Notes: generated by a model not told the origin, from the letters alone. A stretch of DNA of 10,121 nucleotides from an uncultured Candidatus Saccharibacteria bacterium (GCA_938046495.1 CALIXG010000002.1:1-10121); one strand, 5' to 3'. Shown: positions 1 through 6,510, counted from the first letter of the stretch. Numbers and translations: made by a program.

Positions 1-138
1 ATTGCTTTCATCTATTACATTTTCCGTCTTTTCTAACTTTGTTGATTTGTCGGCGAATACCATAATATTAGTAAGAAAAATAGTATTCAAAAATATAATT
101 AGGACTAGAAATAGTATTATTCTTTTACACTTTATCAT
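1..138 (-). CDS. N-terminal part of a secreted protein (runs off the left edge)
   Basis: Forty-six codons are visible from an ATG at 136-138. The protein begins MIKCKRIILFLVLIIFLNTI and continues to a VFA-DK junction near residue 29. This is a typical Sec signal peptide: basic n-region, long hydrophobic core, and a V-x-A site for signal peptidase I. After it comes a polar Lys/Glu/Thr-rich stretch. The start lies 2 bases after the stop of the upstream gene, and an AGGAG Shine-Dalgarno sequence sits inside that gene's last codons, so the two are almost certainly co-transcribed and perhaps translationally coupled. The mature domain lies outside the window, so no function can be given. The alternative is that the hydrophobic segment is an uncleaved membrane anchor. 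Confidence 0.75.
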   Translation of the reverse strand, partial: MIKCKRIILFLVLIIFLNTIFLTNIMVFADKSTKLEKTENVIDESN

Positions 139-140
139 TA

Positions 141-986
141 TTAATTCACTCCTGCTAAGCAAATATCAATATAGTCAGCTATTCTTCCTTTTTCTTCATC
201 GTTGACATTAGAGTATACACCGTTAAAGATTTTTCTAACAACATGACTATCTTCAACCGAATCTTTACTTATTTTCCATAAATTATATTTTTCTATACAA
301 ATATCAGGTCCTTTAATAGTATTATGTACATATCTGCAATTAAATTTTTGTACGGTCTCCTCTAATTCCTTTTCCGTTTCTATTAGGTCGTAAATTTTTT
401 TATACGAAATAATGTAATCGGTTTTATCGTTTTGTTCGTTATATTTTTCAATATACTTAGAATCTAGATTAATATAGGCTAGATAAAAATCACTATACAC
501 TGCCACGGTGCGTGAATACGTTTGAAGACGTTTATTTACGACATTTATTAATCTATCGAATACTTTTTGCTTATTTTTATCACCAAACCCCAACTTCTTG
601 TTCTCAAGTTTCTGCTTAAGTTTTTCCAATAATTGTTTAATATTCGCTATTTGATTATATATTTTTGAATTCATAATTTCATCAAACTCATGATTTTCAG
701 CATAGATTGACGCAATGACTATTTCAGCGGTATCAATTTTTTGCATATCTTCTGATTGGGAGATTTTAAGTAATTCTTCTTTACTCATGGTCCTGGGATC
801 GACAAAAATTGCTTTAGCCAAAAATCCTATCACGGCTAATAAAACCACCCCGATCACGCCAAAAACAAGATACTTCTTCAGGTTCTTATTTTTAGGTTTG
901 GCGGCGTAGGCGTTTGGAATAATAATGTCGGAAAAATCACCACCTTGTGGAGCGGAAGTAAAAGAATTGTTTGTGTTTTGGTCCAT
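141..986 (-). CDS. Single-span membrane protein of unknown function, 281 aa
   Basis: Not recognised. The first 36 residues are polar (Asn/Ser/Ala-rich, then a basic KPKNKNLKK patch). One hydrophobic segment follows at about residues 38-62, then a roughly 215-residue mostly helical, Lys/Glu/Asn/Ile-rich domain. The positive residues before the span predict N-in, C-out topology, so the large domain would be extracytoplasmic. Three cysteines lie in the last quarter (FNCRY, PDICIE, DICLAG) and could form a disulfide. A TGTTATAAT extended -10 box ends 8 bases before the ATG and no Shine-Dalgarno is present, so the mRNA is probably leaderless. The gene is followed 2 bases later by a gene for a secreted protein, so this pair may act together at the cell envelope. 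It is markedly more AT-rich than the operon at 2863-5530. Confidence 0.85.
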   Translation of the reverse strand: MDQNTNNSFTSAPQGGDFSDIIIPNAYAAKPKNKNLKKYLVFGVIGVVLLAVIGFLAKAIFVDPRTMSKEELLKISQSEDMQKIDTAEIVIASIYAENHEFDEIMNSKIYNQIANIKQLLEKLKQKLENKKLGFGDKNKQKVFDRLINVVNKRLQTYSRTVAVYSDFYLAYINLDSKYIEKYNEQNDKTDYIISYKKIYDLIETEKELEETVQKFNCRYVHNTIKGPDICIEKYNLWKISKDSVEDSHVVRKIFNGVYSNVNDEEKGRIADYIDICLAGVN

Positions 987-994
987 TTGGTTAA

Positions 995-1003
995 ATTATA
1001 ACA
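995..1003 (-). promoter_or_regulatory. Extended -10 promoter for the 281-aa gene, leaderless type
   Basis: The minus strand reads TGTTATAAT, a perfect extended -10 element. Only 8 bases separate it from the ATG at 986, so transcription should begin at or within a base or two of the start codon. No good -35 hexamer is seen at the usual distance, as is common for extended -10 promoters. Confidence 0.65.
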
Positions 1004-1112
1004 TAAGAGTTTTAAAAATAAATCGCAAAAAAGTCAGTTTATTTTCAGCTTCGAGTATCATACTTAATTTAGATACGAAAAGTATCGAAATTCCACATTT
1101 TTCAAGCCACCA

Positions 1113-1140
1113 AAAAACTCCAGCCGAGACTGGAGTTTTT
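1113..1140. terminator. Symmetric (bidirectional) intrinsic terminator
   Basis: The arms AAAAACTCCAG and CTGGAGTTTTT form a perfect 11-bp stem around a 6-base loop, with A/T tracts on the outer side in both directions. On the minus strand it ends transcripts coming from the surface-protein gene at 1316-2635 and from the folded segment at 1145-1291, before the next promoter at 995. No gene feeds it from the plus strand. Confidence 0.85.
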
Positions 1141-1144
1141 GGTT

Positions 1145-1291
1145 GGACTTCGCAGGTTGTTTCAATGATAATACATTTTTTAACTCAAGACGTATTTTAT
1201 TATCATCACGCAGTTTTCAACCAGTTAGCTTGGGTCTCCCCGCTTAATAATTTAAGCGAGAAGGCTTATCCCAGGCTAAGTATTGACGTCC
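1145..1291. ncRNA. Candidate structured RNA or structured 3' UTR, strand undecided
   Basis: Three nested or adjacent inverted repeats fill this gene-free stretch. The outer pair is GGAC 1145-1148 with GTCC 1288-1291 (weak). Arm 1 is GGTTG 1155-1159 with CAACC 1218-1222, then a perfect 9-bp helix ATGATAATA 1165-1173 with TATTATCAT 1198-1206. Arm 2 is TTAGCTTGGG 1225-1234 with CCCAGGCTAA 1270-1279, enclosing CGCTTAA 1241-1247 with TTAAGCG 1252-1258. Together they draw a three-way junction of about 147 nt. In arm 2 the plus strand has a G-U wobble where the minus strand would have an A-C mismatch, slightly favouring a plus-strand RNA. However, the strong terminator at 1113-1140 sits at its end on the minus strand, where it would be the 3' UTR of the surface-protein mRNA. 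I do not recognise the family: RNase P, SRP and tmRNA hallmarks are absent. Confidence 0.35.
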
Positions 1292-1315
1292 TAAGAAAAT
1301 CTTCGGAGCGGTCAA

Positions 1316-2635
1316 TTAGCGAAGTTTTTTACGGCTAGAAAGGTAAAGACCAGCAGTCGTAACGATAGAACCAAGACCGAAGGCTGAGCTAATTACGGTT
1401 TCAGGACCGGTTTTTGGCATTTCCTTTGGAAGTTCTTGTTTTGGTTTTTCTGGGTTTGGAGTAACTGGAGTTACTGGTTTTTCTGGGGTATTTTCACAGG
1501 TTTTCTTAACGTAAACATCTGCGCTACCTTGAACAGCGAAACCATTAGCCGAAGCCTTAGCCCAGTTGATCAAACGGTTATTACCACAAATAAGATTTTC
1601 ATCGACAACCTTAGCGGTGAAACGGACATAACCATCACCATTAATATTGTAGCCACCAATATTCAAACCACCATTAATAACGGTGTTGGAATCAGTAGTT
1701 AGACCATCTTTGTGTTTTGAGGTAAATAACTTAGTAGTACCATTAACATATTGCATGTTCTTTGGTAAAGAGTCGCTTACAACAACATCCTTAACAGCAG
1801 AAGCATTAAGGTTCTTGTAGTGAATCTGATATTCAACAGAGTCGCCAACCTTGGCATCGATAGAAGTTTTCCATTCCTTATCGCCAAGCATACGAACCTT
1901 CTTAGTAATAGAGGTGTTTTCGAAAACTGGTTTAACCTTAATAGTGACATAACCAGCATAGTTGTAACAACCAGGGAGGTTACCATCTAATTTGTCATAA
2001 CCAACTTTCACACCACCGTTTACGATAGAGTCAGATAGGGTAGTACCGTTCTTGAAAATGTTATTTTCAAAGATAGCAGAACCTTCAACATAGTCAAGGT
2101 AGAAAGCACGACCGTCAGCGCTCTTAAGATTCAAAGAATCCCAGTAACGAGATGGAGTTGCATTTGAGGCATTAATGAAGCCAGAAATACGAGCAGTCTT
2201 AGAAACCACAGTTGGTAAAGAAATTTCAGTGGTGACATCTTTAGCCACAGCGTTAACACCCTTAGGGTTGTTGTTGTGAACATAAAGACGAACTACGTAA
2301 GTTTTACCTTCTTCAACGTTAACATCACCGATGTTCCAAACGTTGTTTTTGCCATTGTTACCAGTAGCTTCGTCGCGAATACCCAAGAAGCTGCGTTCAT
2401 CGTTTAATGGCATAATGACACCGGCCTCTTTTTCCTTAGCGGAGATAGAAGAACCGTCGTCCTTGATAGAGTTCATGACGATCTTGTCGCCAAGTTTACC
2501 AGCGTTAATGTCAGCGATAGTGTAAGTAGCGCGACCGCCAGCGTTATCACCCCAACCAGATACAGTTGCAACAGTAGCAAGACCAGCAACAGTCACGGTA
2601 GCAGCGATGGATGCAAATTTGAATGCTTTTTTCAT
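1316..2635 (-). CDS. DUF11-type cell-surface protein with signal peptide and MPKTG sorting signal, 439 aa
   Basis: This is an exported, wall- or envelope-anchored adhesin-like protein. Residues 1 to about 26 (MKKAFKFASI core then AATVTVAGLATVATVSG) form a signal peptide. The next ~215 residues include the phrase YVVRLYVHNNNP, which I associate with surface proteins of Saccharibacteria. Residues ~242-380 resemble DUF11, a beta-sandwich repeat of surface proteins (KVGDSVEYQIHYKN, VVVSDSLPKNMQYVNGTT). A Pro/Lys/Glu linker follows, then MPKTG at 406-410, a hydrophobic span and the basic tail RKKLR. That is a sortase signal with Met in place of the usual Leu. Start choice: an in-frame TTG lies five codons upstream, but AAAGGAG sits 5 bases before this ATG at 2633-2635, so the ATG is preferred. 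A structured segment and terminator lie downstream. No sortase gene is in the window. Confidence 0.88.
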   Translation of the reverse strand: MKKAFKFASIAATVTVAGLATVATVSGWGDNAGGRATYTIADINAGKLGDKIVMNSIKDDGSSISAKEKEAGVIMPLNDERSFLGIRDEATGNNGKNNVWNIGDVNVEEGKTYVVRLYVHNNNPKGVNAVAKDVTTEISLPTVVSKTARISGFINASNATPSRYWDSLNLKSADGRAFYLDYVEGSAIFENNIFKNGTTLSDSIVNGGVKVGYDKLDGNLPGCYNYAGYVTIKVKPVFENTSITKKVRMLGDKEWKTSIDAKVGDSVEYQIHYKNLNASAVKDVVVSDSLPKNMQYVNGTTKLFTSKHKDGLTTDSNTVINGGLNIGGYNINGDGYVRFTAKVVDENLICGNNRLINWAKASANGFAVQGSADVYVKKTCENTPEKPVTPVTPNPEKPKQELPKEMPKTGPETVISSAFGLGSIVTTAGLYLSSRKKLR

Positions 2636-2663
2636 AAAAGCTCCTTTCAATTAAATTGTTCCT

Positions 2664-2692
2664 GTTATAAAATTTTGTTTTCGATTTGACTA
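2664..2692 (-). promoter_or_regulatory. Possible promoter for the surface-protein gene
   Basis: On the minus strand TAGTCA (-35, 4 of 6 matches) and TATAAC (-10, 5 of 6) are 17 bases apart. Transcription would start about 20 bases before the ATG, leaving room for the AAAGGAG ribosome site. It is weaker than the other promoters here and could be coincidental in AT-rich DNA. Confidence 0.35.
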
Positions 2693-2776
2693 CACGAATC
2701 TAAATCTTTTTCTTCTAGCCAAATTGTTAATTTTCGTCTATGCCACTGAAATCGAATCGTCTCAAGAGTAAACACG

Positions 2777-2809
2777 AATTACCCGGCGGCCTGAGCCGCC
2801 AGGGTAATT
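2777..2809 (-). terminator. Strong GC-rich hairpin after the three-gene operon, probable terminator
   Basis: Arms AATTACCCGGCGGC and GCCGCC-A-GGGTAATT make a 14-bp stem with one bulged base and a 4-base loop. It lies about 55 bases past the operon's last stop codon. On the minus strand the stem is followed by TCGTGTTTAC, not a clean T-run, so termination may be inefficient, or the hairpin may mainly protect the mRNA 3' end. Two smaller inverted repeats, GTACAAC/GTTGTAC (2813-2840) and GAAGTC/GACTTC (2842-2874), lie between it and the gene, the last overlapping the stop codon. Confidence 0.55.
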
Positions 2810-2862
2810 AAGGTACAACATAGATGTAGATGAGTTGTACTGAAGTCAATTACTGAAATCCA

Positions 2863-4188
2863 TTACTGGACTTCATCCAGAACGTCATTACCTTCGGCAA
2901 TGTCGTCAACCTTGACTCCATTTTGGTCTCTGTACTCAGCTGATTGCGGCTGAGTTTCTGTAGCGTAATCTTTTCGATTTTCATACGCTGCTTCAGATTC
3001 CTTGATGTTTTTATTCTTATCTGGAGCCGGAGTTTCCGGTTTTACGTCAGCGGGTTTTTGATGCCCTCCATCGCTACGAACCGCGGGGTCCGTAGACTCG
3101 AAGGCATCACTACCGACAGTAGTGTTACCACCACCGATTTTGGCGCCGCCGTTATTGACCGGATCCTGAGAAGGTTTCTTCTCGGGTTGACTCTCATGGT
3201 GATTATTTCCACCACCGCCATTTCTACGCGGCCGAGACTCCTTGGTTTCCGGCTCAGTCTGCTTTTGAGTTTCGGGCGCGGTAGTTTCCTGAACCTTGGT
3301 CTCCTGCTCAGACTCTTTAACCTTTTTCTTCTTCTCGGTAATCTTCACTTTGATAAGCTCTGGACGCTTATCGTGTACGTTAATTCCAATCTTGAAGATC
3401 TCGGTGCCAGCTTTATTTACATAAGCTAGCACTAAGGCGTCACGAGTAAACTCGTAGTGCGCCTCGGTAAACGTCGTGAGTTTGGCGGAATCAGTATTCG
3501 CCAAACTCAGTGGATAATGGTGATTTGTAGTCACCAATTGTACTCCTTGGTTGATAAGCCGATCTCTAAGCCACAATGTAGCTACGCCGAGCTTGAGCTG
3601 TCTATCGTTGATATACAGCTTTCCGCCCTCCTCTCGGAGATAGTTCTGACCACCAGTTCCGTCCTTCATGAATCTGTCATATTCAAGTTGTGCCTCATTT
3701 AACCAGGGGTTAATCTGAGGGAGAGTAGTTCCATCACTCAAGGTTATATTCGAGAATATTTTAATCCACGATTGAGTACATACATAATTTGTTAGAACTT
3801 CCTGGTTATCCTCTGTAATCATGATAGCTACTTCGTCTTCGCTATACTTCTCGCCATCCTTCGTTCCGTGAGTCACGGAGAAAGGCGTGGATAGAGCATC
3901 ACTAAAGCCAGATCCTGCGACTCTTTCGGCTGCCTTATTCGGCATCGAATTGTCGCAGAACTCTCGACTGAGTTCTGGGTATGCTTTCGCATACTCATAG
4001 TTATCGAAATCGAATGTCAATTCTGACTTCTCGGCTTCTGCGTCTTTAGCGGAAAGGGTTTCCGACTCTGCGTCTGCGTGATTTCTTTGACAAGATTTCA
4101 CACCAGTAACTAGAGCTAATATTACCAATAATACTACGAGAATCCCCGCAAGAATTCTTGTGTCTTTTCCAAACTTTGCCTTTTTCAT
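2863..4188 (-). CDS. Membrane-anchored exported protein with long disordered C-terminal tail, 441 aa
   Basis: Not recognised. A short basic N-terminus is followed by one hydrophobic segment at residues 12-30 (ILAGILVVLLVILALVTGV), a signal anchor that places the rest outside. Residues ~55-285 look globular, with mixed hydrophobic and charged residues, aromatic clusters and cysteines at 33, 78 and 137. Residues ~286-441 are low-complexity: Lys/Glu/Thr/Pro-rich, then a GGGG-Asn-His patch and repeated PETPAPD-like stretches, typical of a flexible envelope-spanning or wall-associated linker. Start choice: an upstream in-frame start would add 27 residues overlapping the previous gene, but AGAGGTGA lies 5 bases before the chosen ATG, overlapping the previous gene's TGA. 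It is last in a three-gene operon with a 4-base gap to the gene before. Similarly built proteins occur in conjugative elements of Firmicutes, but I see no diagnostic motif and do not claim that role. Confidence 0.85.
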   Translation of the reverse strand: MKKAKFGKDTRILAGILVVLLVILALVTGVKSCQRNHADAESETLSAKDAEAEKSELTFDFDNYEYAKAYPELSREFCDNSMPNKAAERVAGSGFSDALSTPFSVTHGTKDGEKYSEDEVAIMITEDNQEVLTNYVCTQSWIKIFSNITLSDGTTLPQINPWLNEAQLEYDRFMKDGTGGQNYLREEGGKLYINDRQLKLGVATLWLRDRLINQGVQLVTTNHHYPLSLANTDSAKLTTFTEAHYEFTRDALVLAYVNKAGTEIFKIGINVHDKRPELIKVKITEKKKKVKESEQETKVQETTAPETQKQTEPETKESRPRRNGGGGNNHHESQPEKKPSQDPVNNGGAKIGGGNTTVGSDAFESTDPAVRSDGGHQKPADVKPETPAPDKNKNIKESEAAYENRKDYATETQPQSAEYRDQNGVKVDDIAEGNDVLDEVQ

Positions 4189-4192
4189 ATTT

Positions 4193-4411
4193 TCACCTCT
4201 TTCTGTTTTTCTTGGAGACTCCATTTTCGATATGGGAAATGTGGAGTCTGGCCAAAAATGTAGCAACAAATACGACGATCATCATGCAACTAAGCACAAT
4301 GCCGTCTGTGTTCGAGCTGTCGATTTCGATTTTCAGCGAGATTAATCCGAAGACAAATCCCACAAGCGTCAAAATCTGACAGATCTCCTCCATTAACATT
4401 TCCTCATTCAT
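4193..4411 (-). CDS. Small two-span membrane protein, 72 aa
   Basis: Not recognised. Residues ~10-28 (ILTLVGFVFGLISL) and ~38-57 (IVLSCMMIVVFVATFLA) are hydrophobic spans separated by a short polar turn (EIDSSNTDG). The tail is basic (SKKNRKR), which would place both ends in the cytoplasm. The ribosome site AGGAGGTAAC is the strongest in the window and overlaps the stop codon of the gene before (12-base gap). The next gene begins 4 bases after this TGA. That tight packing and strong signal support a real gene despite its size. It is likely a small subunit or accessory factor for the two larger membrane proteins on either side. A holin-like role is conceivable from size and topology only. Confidence 0.8.
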   Translation of the reverse strand: MNEEMLMEEICQILTLVGFVFGLISLKIEIDSSNTDGIVLSCMMIVVFVATFLARLHISHIENGVSKKNRKR

Positions 4412-4423
4412 AGAAGTTACCTC

Positions 4424-5530
4424 CTAAAAGATGGCTACTCGAATTATCCAGTATATCACGAAGATAATTGCGACAGCCAGGACAATAGTAACCGGGTTGA
4501 TTTTTCTAAACAAATCCGTGAGGATTGTATCATCTTCCCAGTCTTCGTCATCAACAGGATCGAGGACTTCTTCTTCCTCTTCGTCAGATTCTTCTTCGAA
4601 GTCAGTGAACTCTGGTTCTTGACTTGAAGCTTCCTCTTCCGGAGTGGGGGCTTCCTTGGCAGTGGCAGATCGATAGTTCTTAACGATCTCTTCGATCGCC
4701 GCCTGCTGGGCTTCGGGGCTTGGGTCACCAGCTAGCCGATTGAGAATTTCAGACAGCTTTTGCTGCTGAACTTCTGTCATGCTAGGGTTCGTGACTTCCA
4801 CCTTGGGCTTATCCTCTGCGTCAGATTTCGGCGCAGAGGTGGTAGTCTGAGCTTCATCAGTCTGAGTGTTTTTCGGCGGATTTGATTCGGCCTTTTTATC
4901 CTCAGTCACTGACTTTTGCTCAGTGGTTCCACTTTTGGTTCCTTGAACTACGCTACGAAGTTTTTCATTGTCCTCCTGAAGCTTATTTTGCTGATTCTGC
5001 ATGCGCTCAATTTGCTCACGCAGCTTAGCATTTTCGACTTCAGCCTTACTTTTCTTTTTGGCTCTTAACTTAGGGCCGCCAAGATAAGTAAAAGTAACTA
5101 CAACAATCGCAGCTAACCAGGAAAGGAAAGTTACCATTGCAAAATCCATGATATTTAAAATATCATGTTTCATCTGAAAGTAGCTAAAAAGCTGCCACCA
5201 AACCGGTGTAATTCCGACAAATAGCGCCACAATACAAACCAGTTTCACCTTACGGTAATTCAACTTCCGAAATTCCAGAAGGCTATACACCGCAATCGCT
5301 GCTAACTCGACTACAAAAGTCACTGCAGCAAGTTGTGGTTGCAGTTTTGGAAACGCTAGACTCCCGAAAATTGGTAGTAATAGCAAGCCTAAACTTACTG
5401 AACAACCCTTCAGGAGACCTTTTTCAATCGCCGAGAACTCTTGATTAGACTTGGTTTTTCGAGCACATATGGCATAAAGAATGGCATATGTAACGACAAC
5501 AATCATAGCTGAAATTAGACAATAACTCAT
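4424..5530 (-). CDS. Multispan membrane protein with coiled coil, acidic region and C-terminal span, 368 aa
   Basis: Not recognised; first gene of the operon. Four or five hydrophobic spans occupy residues ~4-22, 42-60, 66-85, 97-114 and 129-150. A basic patch (KLRAKKKSK) leads into a coiled coil at ~162-195 (NAKLREQIERMQNQQNKLQ). Next come a disordered Thr/Ser/Lys/Glu stretch to ~250, a helical segment at 251-290 and a very acidic region at ~297-335 (EEESDEEEEE). A final span at ~345-366 (VTIVLAVAIIFVIYWII) lies almost at the C-terminus. The coiled coil and acidic linker would lie on one face, held at both ends by membrane, an unusual arrangement suggesting a scaffold. Start choice: an ATG 20 codons upstream lacks a ribosome site and would insert a polar stretch, whereas GAGGAGGG precedes this ATG by about 8 bases. 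Confidence 0.83.
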   Translation of the reverse strand: MSYCLISAMIVVVTYAILYAICARKTKSNQEFSAIEKGLLKGCSVSLGLLLLPIFGSLAFPKLQPQLAAVTFVVELAAIAVYSLLEFRKLNYRKVKLVCIVALFVGITPVWWQLFSYFQMKHDILNIMDFAMVTFLSWLAAIVVVTFTYLGGPKLRAKKKSKAEVENAKLREQIERMQNQQNKLQEDNEKLRSVVQGTKSGTTEQKSVTEDKKAESNPPKNTQTDEAQTTTSAPKSDAEDKPKVEVTNPSMTEVQQQKLSEILNRLAGDPSPEAQQAAIEEIVKNYRSATAKEAPTPEEEASSQEPEFTDFEEESDEEEEEVLDPVDDEDWEDDTILTDLFRKINPVTIVLAVAIIFVIYWIIRVAIF

Positions 5531-5690
5531 TTTGATTCCCTCCTCTGTTGCGCTCGGTTTTCCGAGGCAAAAAAATGATTTTTTCAACATCTCATCTATA
5601 TATAACAGGCGTTAAATTATTTTACGCCTGAGATGATTCGATTTTAATGGACGTCTTGGTAATTCAAGCGGTTAAGCCAGATCACAGACT
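5531..5690 (-). promoter_or_regulatory. Long foldable 5' leader of the three-gene operon
   Basis: About 160 bases separate the predicted transcription start from the first ATG. CATCTCA (5588-5594) can pair with TGAGATG at 5629-5635 or with a second copy at 5690-5696. The inner arm CAGGCGT/ACGCCTG (5606-5612 with 5624-5630) shares two bases with the nearer copy. CTGAGATGATT occurs twice as a direct repeat (5628-5638 and 5689-5699). A further hairpin CTCGG-TTTT-CCGAG (5553-5566) lies just ahead of the ribosome site. Mutually exclusive pairings of this sort suggest attenuation or translational control. No known riboswitch class is recognised. Confidence 0.45.
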
Positions 5691-5696
5691 GAGATG

Positions 5697-5725
5697 ATTA
5701 TACTATAAATGCTTGAAAATGTCAA
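5697..5725 (-). promoter_or_regulatory. Consensus sigma-70 promoter of the three-gene operon
   Basis: On the minus strand TTGACA (5725-5720), 17 bases and TATAAT (5702-5697) match the consensus in all twelve positions at the optimal spacing. It is the only promoter in the window with a perfect -35, and implies high basal transcription unless repressed. Confidence 0.85.
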
Positions 5726-5744
5726 TGTTTATATCACAAGCATT
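5708..5744. promoter_or_regulatory. Inverted repeat around the operon -35 box, candidate operator
   Basis: AATGCTTG (5708-5715) lies in the spacer between -10 and -35, and its perfect complement CAAGCATT (5737-5744) lies upstream of the -35. The half-sites are 29 bases apart, close to three helical turns, so a dimeric or tetrameric repressor could bind across the -35. An 8-bp inverted repeat could arise by chance, but its placement on a consensus promoter is suggestive. The remainder of the stretch, to about 5870, shows no gene. Confidence 0.4.
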
Positions 5745-5874
5745 AGCGTTTTTAGTATGTCTGTTTCAATAGCAATAAAATAATCATAAGAGTTTTCGAT
5801 TTCTTAAAAGCAAATATGGGTGATTTATGGAGCTGAAAAAGTGGCTTGTATCGCGAGTGGATGGGTATAAAATT

Positions 5875-5883
5875 TGCTATAAT
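5875..5883 (+). promoter_or_regulatory. Extended -10 promoter for the GYG-repeat gene
   Basis: TGCTATAAT matches the extended -10 consensus. Transcription would begin near 5890, leaving a leader of only about 13 bases that contains GGAGGTGA directly before the ATG at 5903. In-frame ATGs at 5846 and 5882 fall upstream of or inside this box and so cannot be the starts of this transcript. Confidence 0.65.
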
Positions 5884-5902
5884 GGAAGAAAATGGAGGTG
5901 AA

Positions 5903-6454
5903 ATGGGCGGCATAATTGGCAGTTACGGACAAAGTGATTTAATGCGCGGTAATTCCGGTAGACAGCAAGAGGCAGGCGATTTATATCAGAGATCACGCGG
6001 GCAAAATGGCATGAAAGGTAGCTTTGACATTCGAGGTGGCAGTTCGGAGTCTAGCCAGAATAATGGCTTTGGTCGAGTGGAAAGCCAAGAGACCAATCAT
6101 GGTTATGGCTACGTAAAAAATCCCGAGGAATTAAAGCGTGGCTATGGGATGGTAAGTGAGAGTGAGAAAAACCGCGGATATGGCGTACTGAGTAGTGACG
6201 GCGAGAGACGTGGATATGGCGTGACTCCAGGCGATGGGTACAAACGCGGATACGGAAGACTTGGCGGAACTGAATCTAATAACGGAGTATCTGGCGTGCG
6301 ACGTGCGCCGAGTGAAGCTATGCAACGCGATAAGATGATGGGAATGGGTGGCGGGCCTGCCGGCGGTACTGGATTCTCGGGCGGCGCTGGTTTTTCTGGG
6401 GGCAGTAGACCTTCTGGCGGGAATATTAGGCCGGTGATTAAGCCTAATTTCTGA
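5903..6454 (+). CDS. Gly/Arg/Tyr-rich low-complexity protein with regular GYG repeats, 183 aa
   Basis: Not recognised. There is no signal peptide or membrane span, so it is probably cytoplasmic. The N-terminal third is rich in Gly, Ser, Gln and Arg. HGYG at residues 66-69 and RGYG at 79, 91, 103 and 115 then form a repeat with periods of 13, 12, 12 and 12. Each GYG is followed by a charged or polar spacer (KNPEELK, SESEKN, SSDGER, PGDGYK). The C-terminus is Gly-rich (GGTGFSGGAGFSGG) and ends IRPVIKPNF. It should be largely disordered. Alternating Arg/Tyr stickers and polar spacers resemble proteins that self-associate or bind nucleic acid, which is inference from composition only. The start is set by GGAGGTGA directly before the ATG and by the promoter position; a longer reading would add 19 residues. 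It is monocistronic and followed by a tRNA promoter. Confidence 0.82.
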   Translation: MGGIIGSYGQSDLMRGNSGRQQEAGDLYQRSRGQNGMKGSFDIRGGSSESSQNNGFGRVESQETNHGYGYVKNPEELKRGYGMVSESEKNRGYGVLSSDGERRGYGVTPGDGYKRGYGRLGGTESNNGVSGVRRAPSEAMQRDKMMGMGGGPAGGTGFSGGAGFSGGSRPSGGNIRPVIKPNF

Positions 6455-6481
6455 TTCTTGGGGAAAATTAATAATCTATAA

Positions 6482-6510
6482 TTGAAAAAACTAGTTGAGT
6501 TTGCTACAAT
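6482..6510 (+). promoter_or_regulatory. Promoter of the tRNA pair
   Basis: TTGAAA at 6482-6487, 17 bases, and TACAAT at 6505-6510 with an upstream TG form a good extended -10 promoter. Transcription should start near 6517, about 26 bases before the tRNA-His 5' end. Confidence 0.75.

Noticed and set aside
1196-1231. On the minus strand, GCTAACTGG...GCG followed by TGA TGA TAA TAA resembles a short tmRNA tag reading frame with several stops.
   Set aside because: No tRNA-like domain, no T-arm TTCGA motif and no ALAA-type tag end are present, and the repeated stops overlap the ATGATAATA helix.
1229-1242. GGGAGACCCAAGCT on the minus strand matches the start region of common T7-promoter vectors.
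   Set aside because: The T7 promoter itself is absent and the segment is part of a natural 10-bp helix, so this is coincidence and not vector contamination.
1301-1330. CTTCG...CGAAG followed by six T on the plus strand, a possible terminator for a plus-strand RNA from 1145.
   Set aside because: Only five base pairs with a 14-base loop, and the T-run is simply the Lys-Lys codons at the end of the surface-protein gene.
925-1338. 137-codon open frame on the plus strand.
   Set aside because: It crosses the promoter of the 281-aa gene, the terminator and the folded segment, has no ribosome site, and the composition is not protein-like.
2944-3702. Open frames of 161 and 81 codons on the plus strand.
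   Set aside because: They are antisense shadows of the exported-protein gene, which has better start signals and coherent domain structure.
4189-4269. Longer start (27 extra residues) for the 441-aa exported protein.
   Set aside because: It overlaps the 72-aa gene and has no ribosome site, and it would bury the signal anchor behind a non-signal-like peptide.
5531-5590. ATG 20 codons upstream of the 368-aa gene, preceded by TGTTATATA that could serve as a leaderless promoter.
   Set aside because: The GAGGAGGG site is well spaced for the downstream ATG and the extra residues are encoded across a leader hairpin. A minor internal promoter cannot be excluded.
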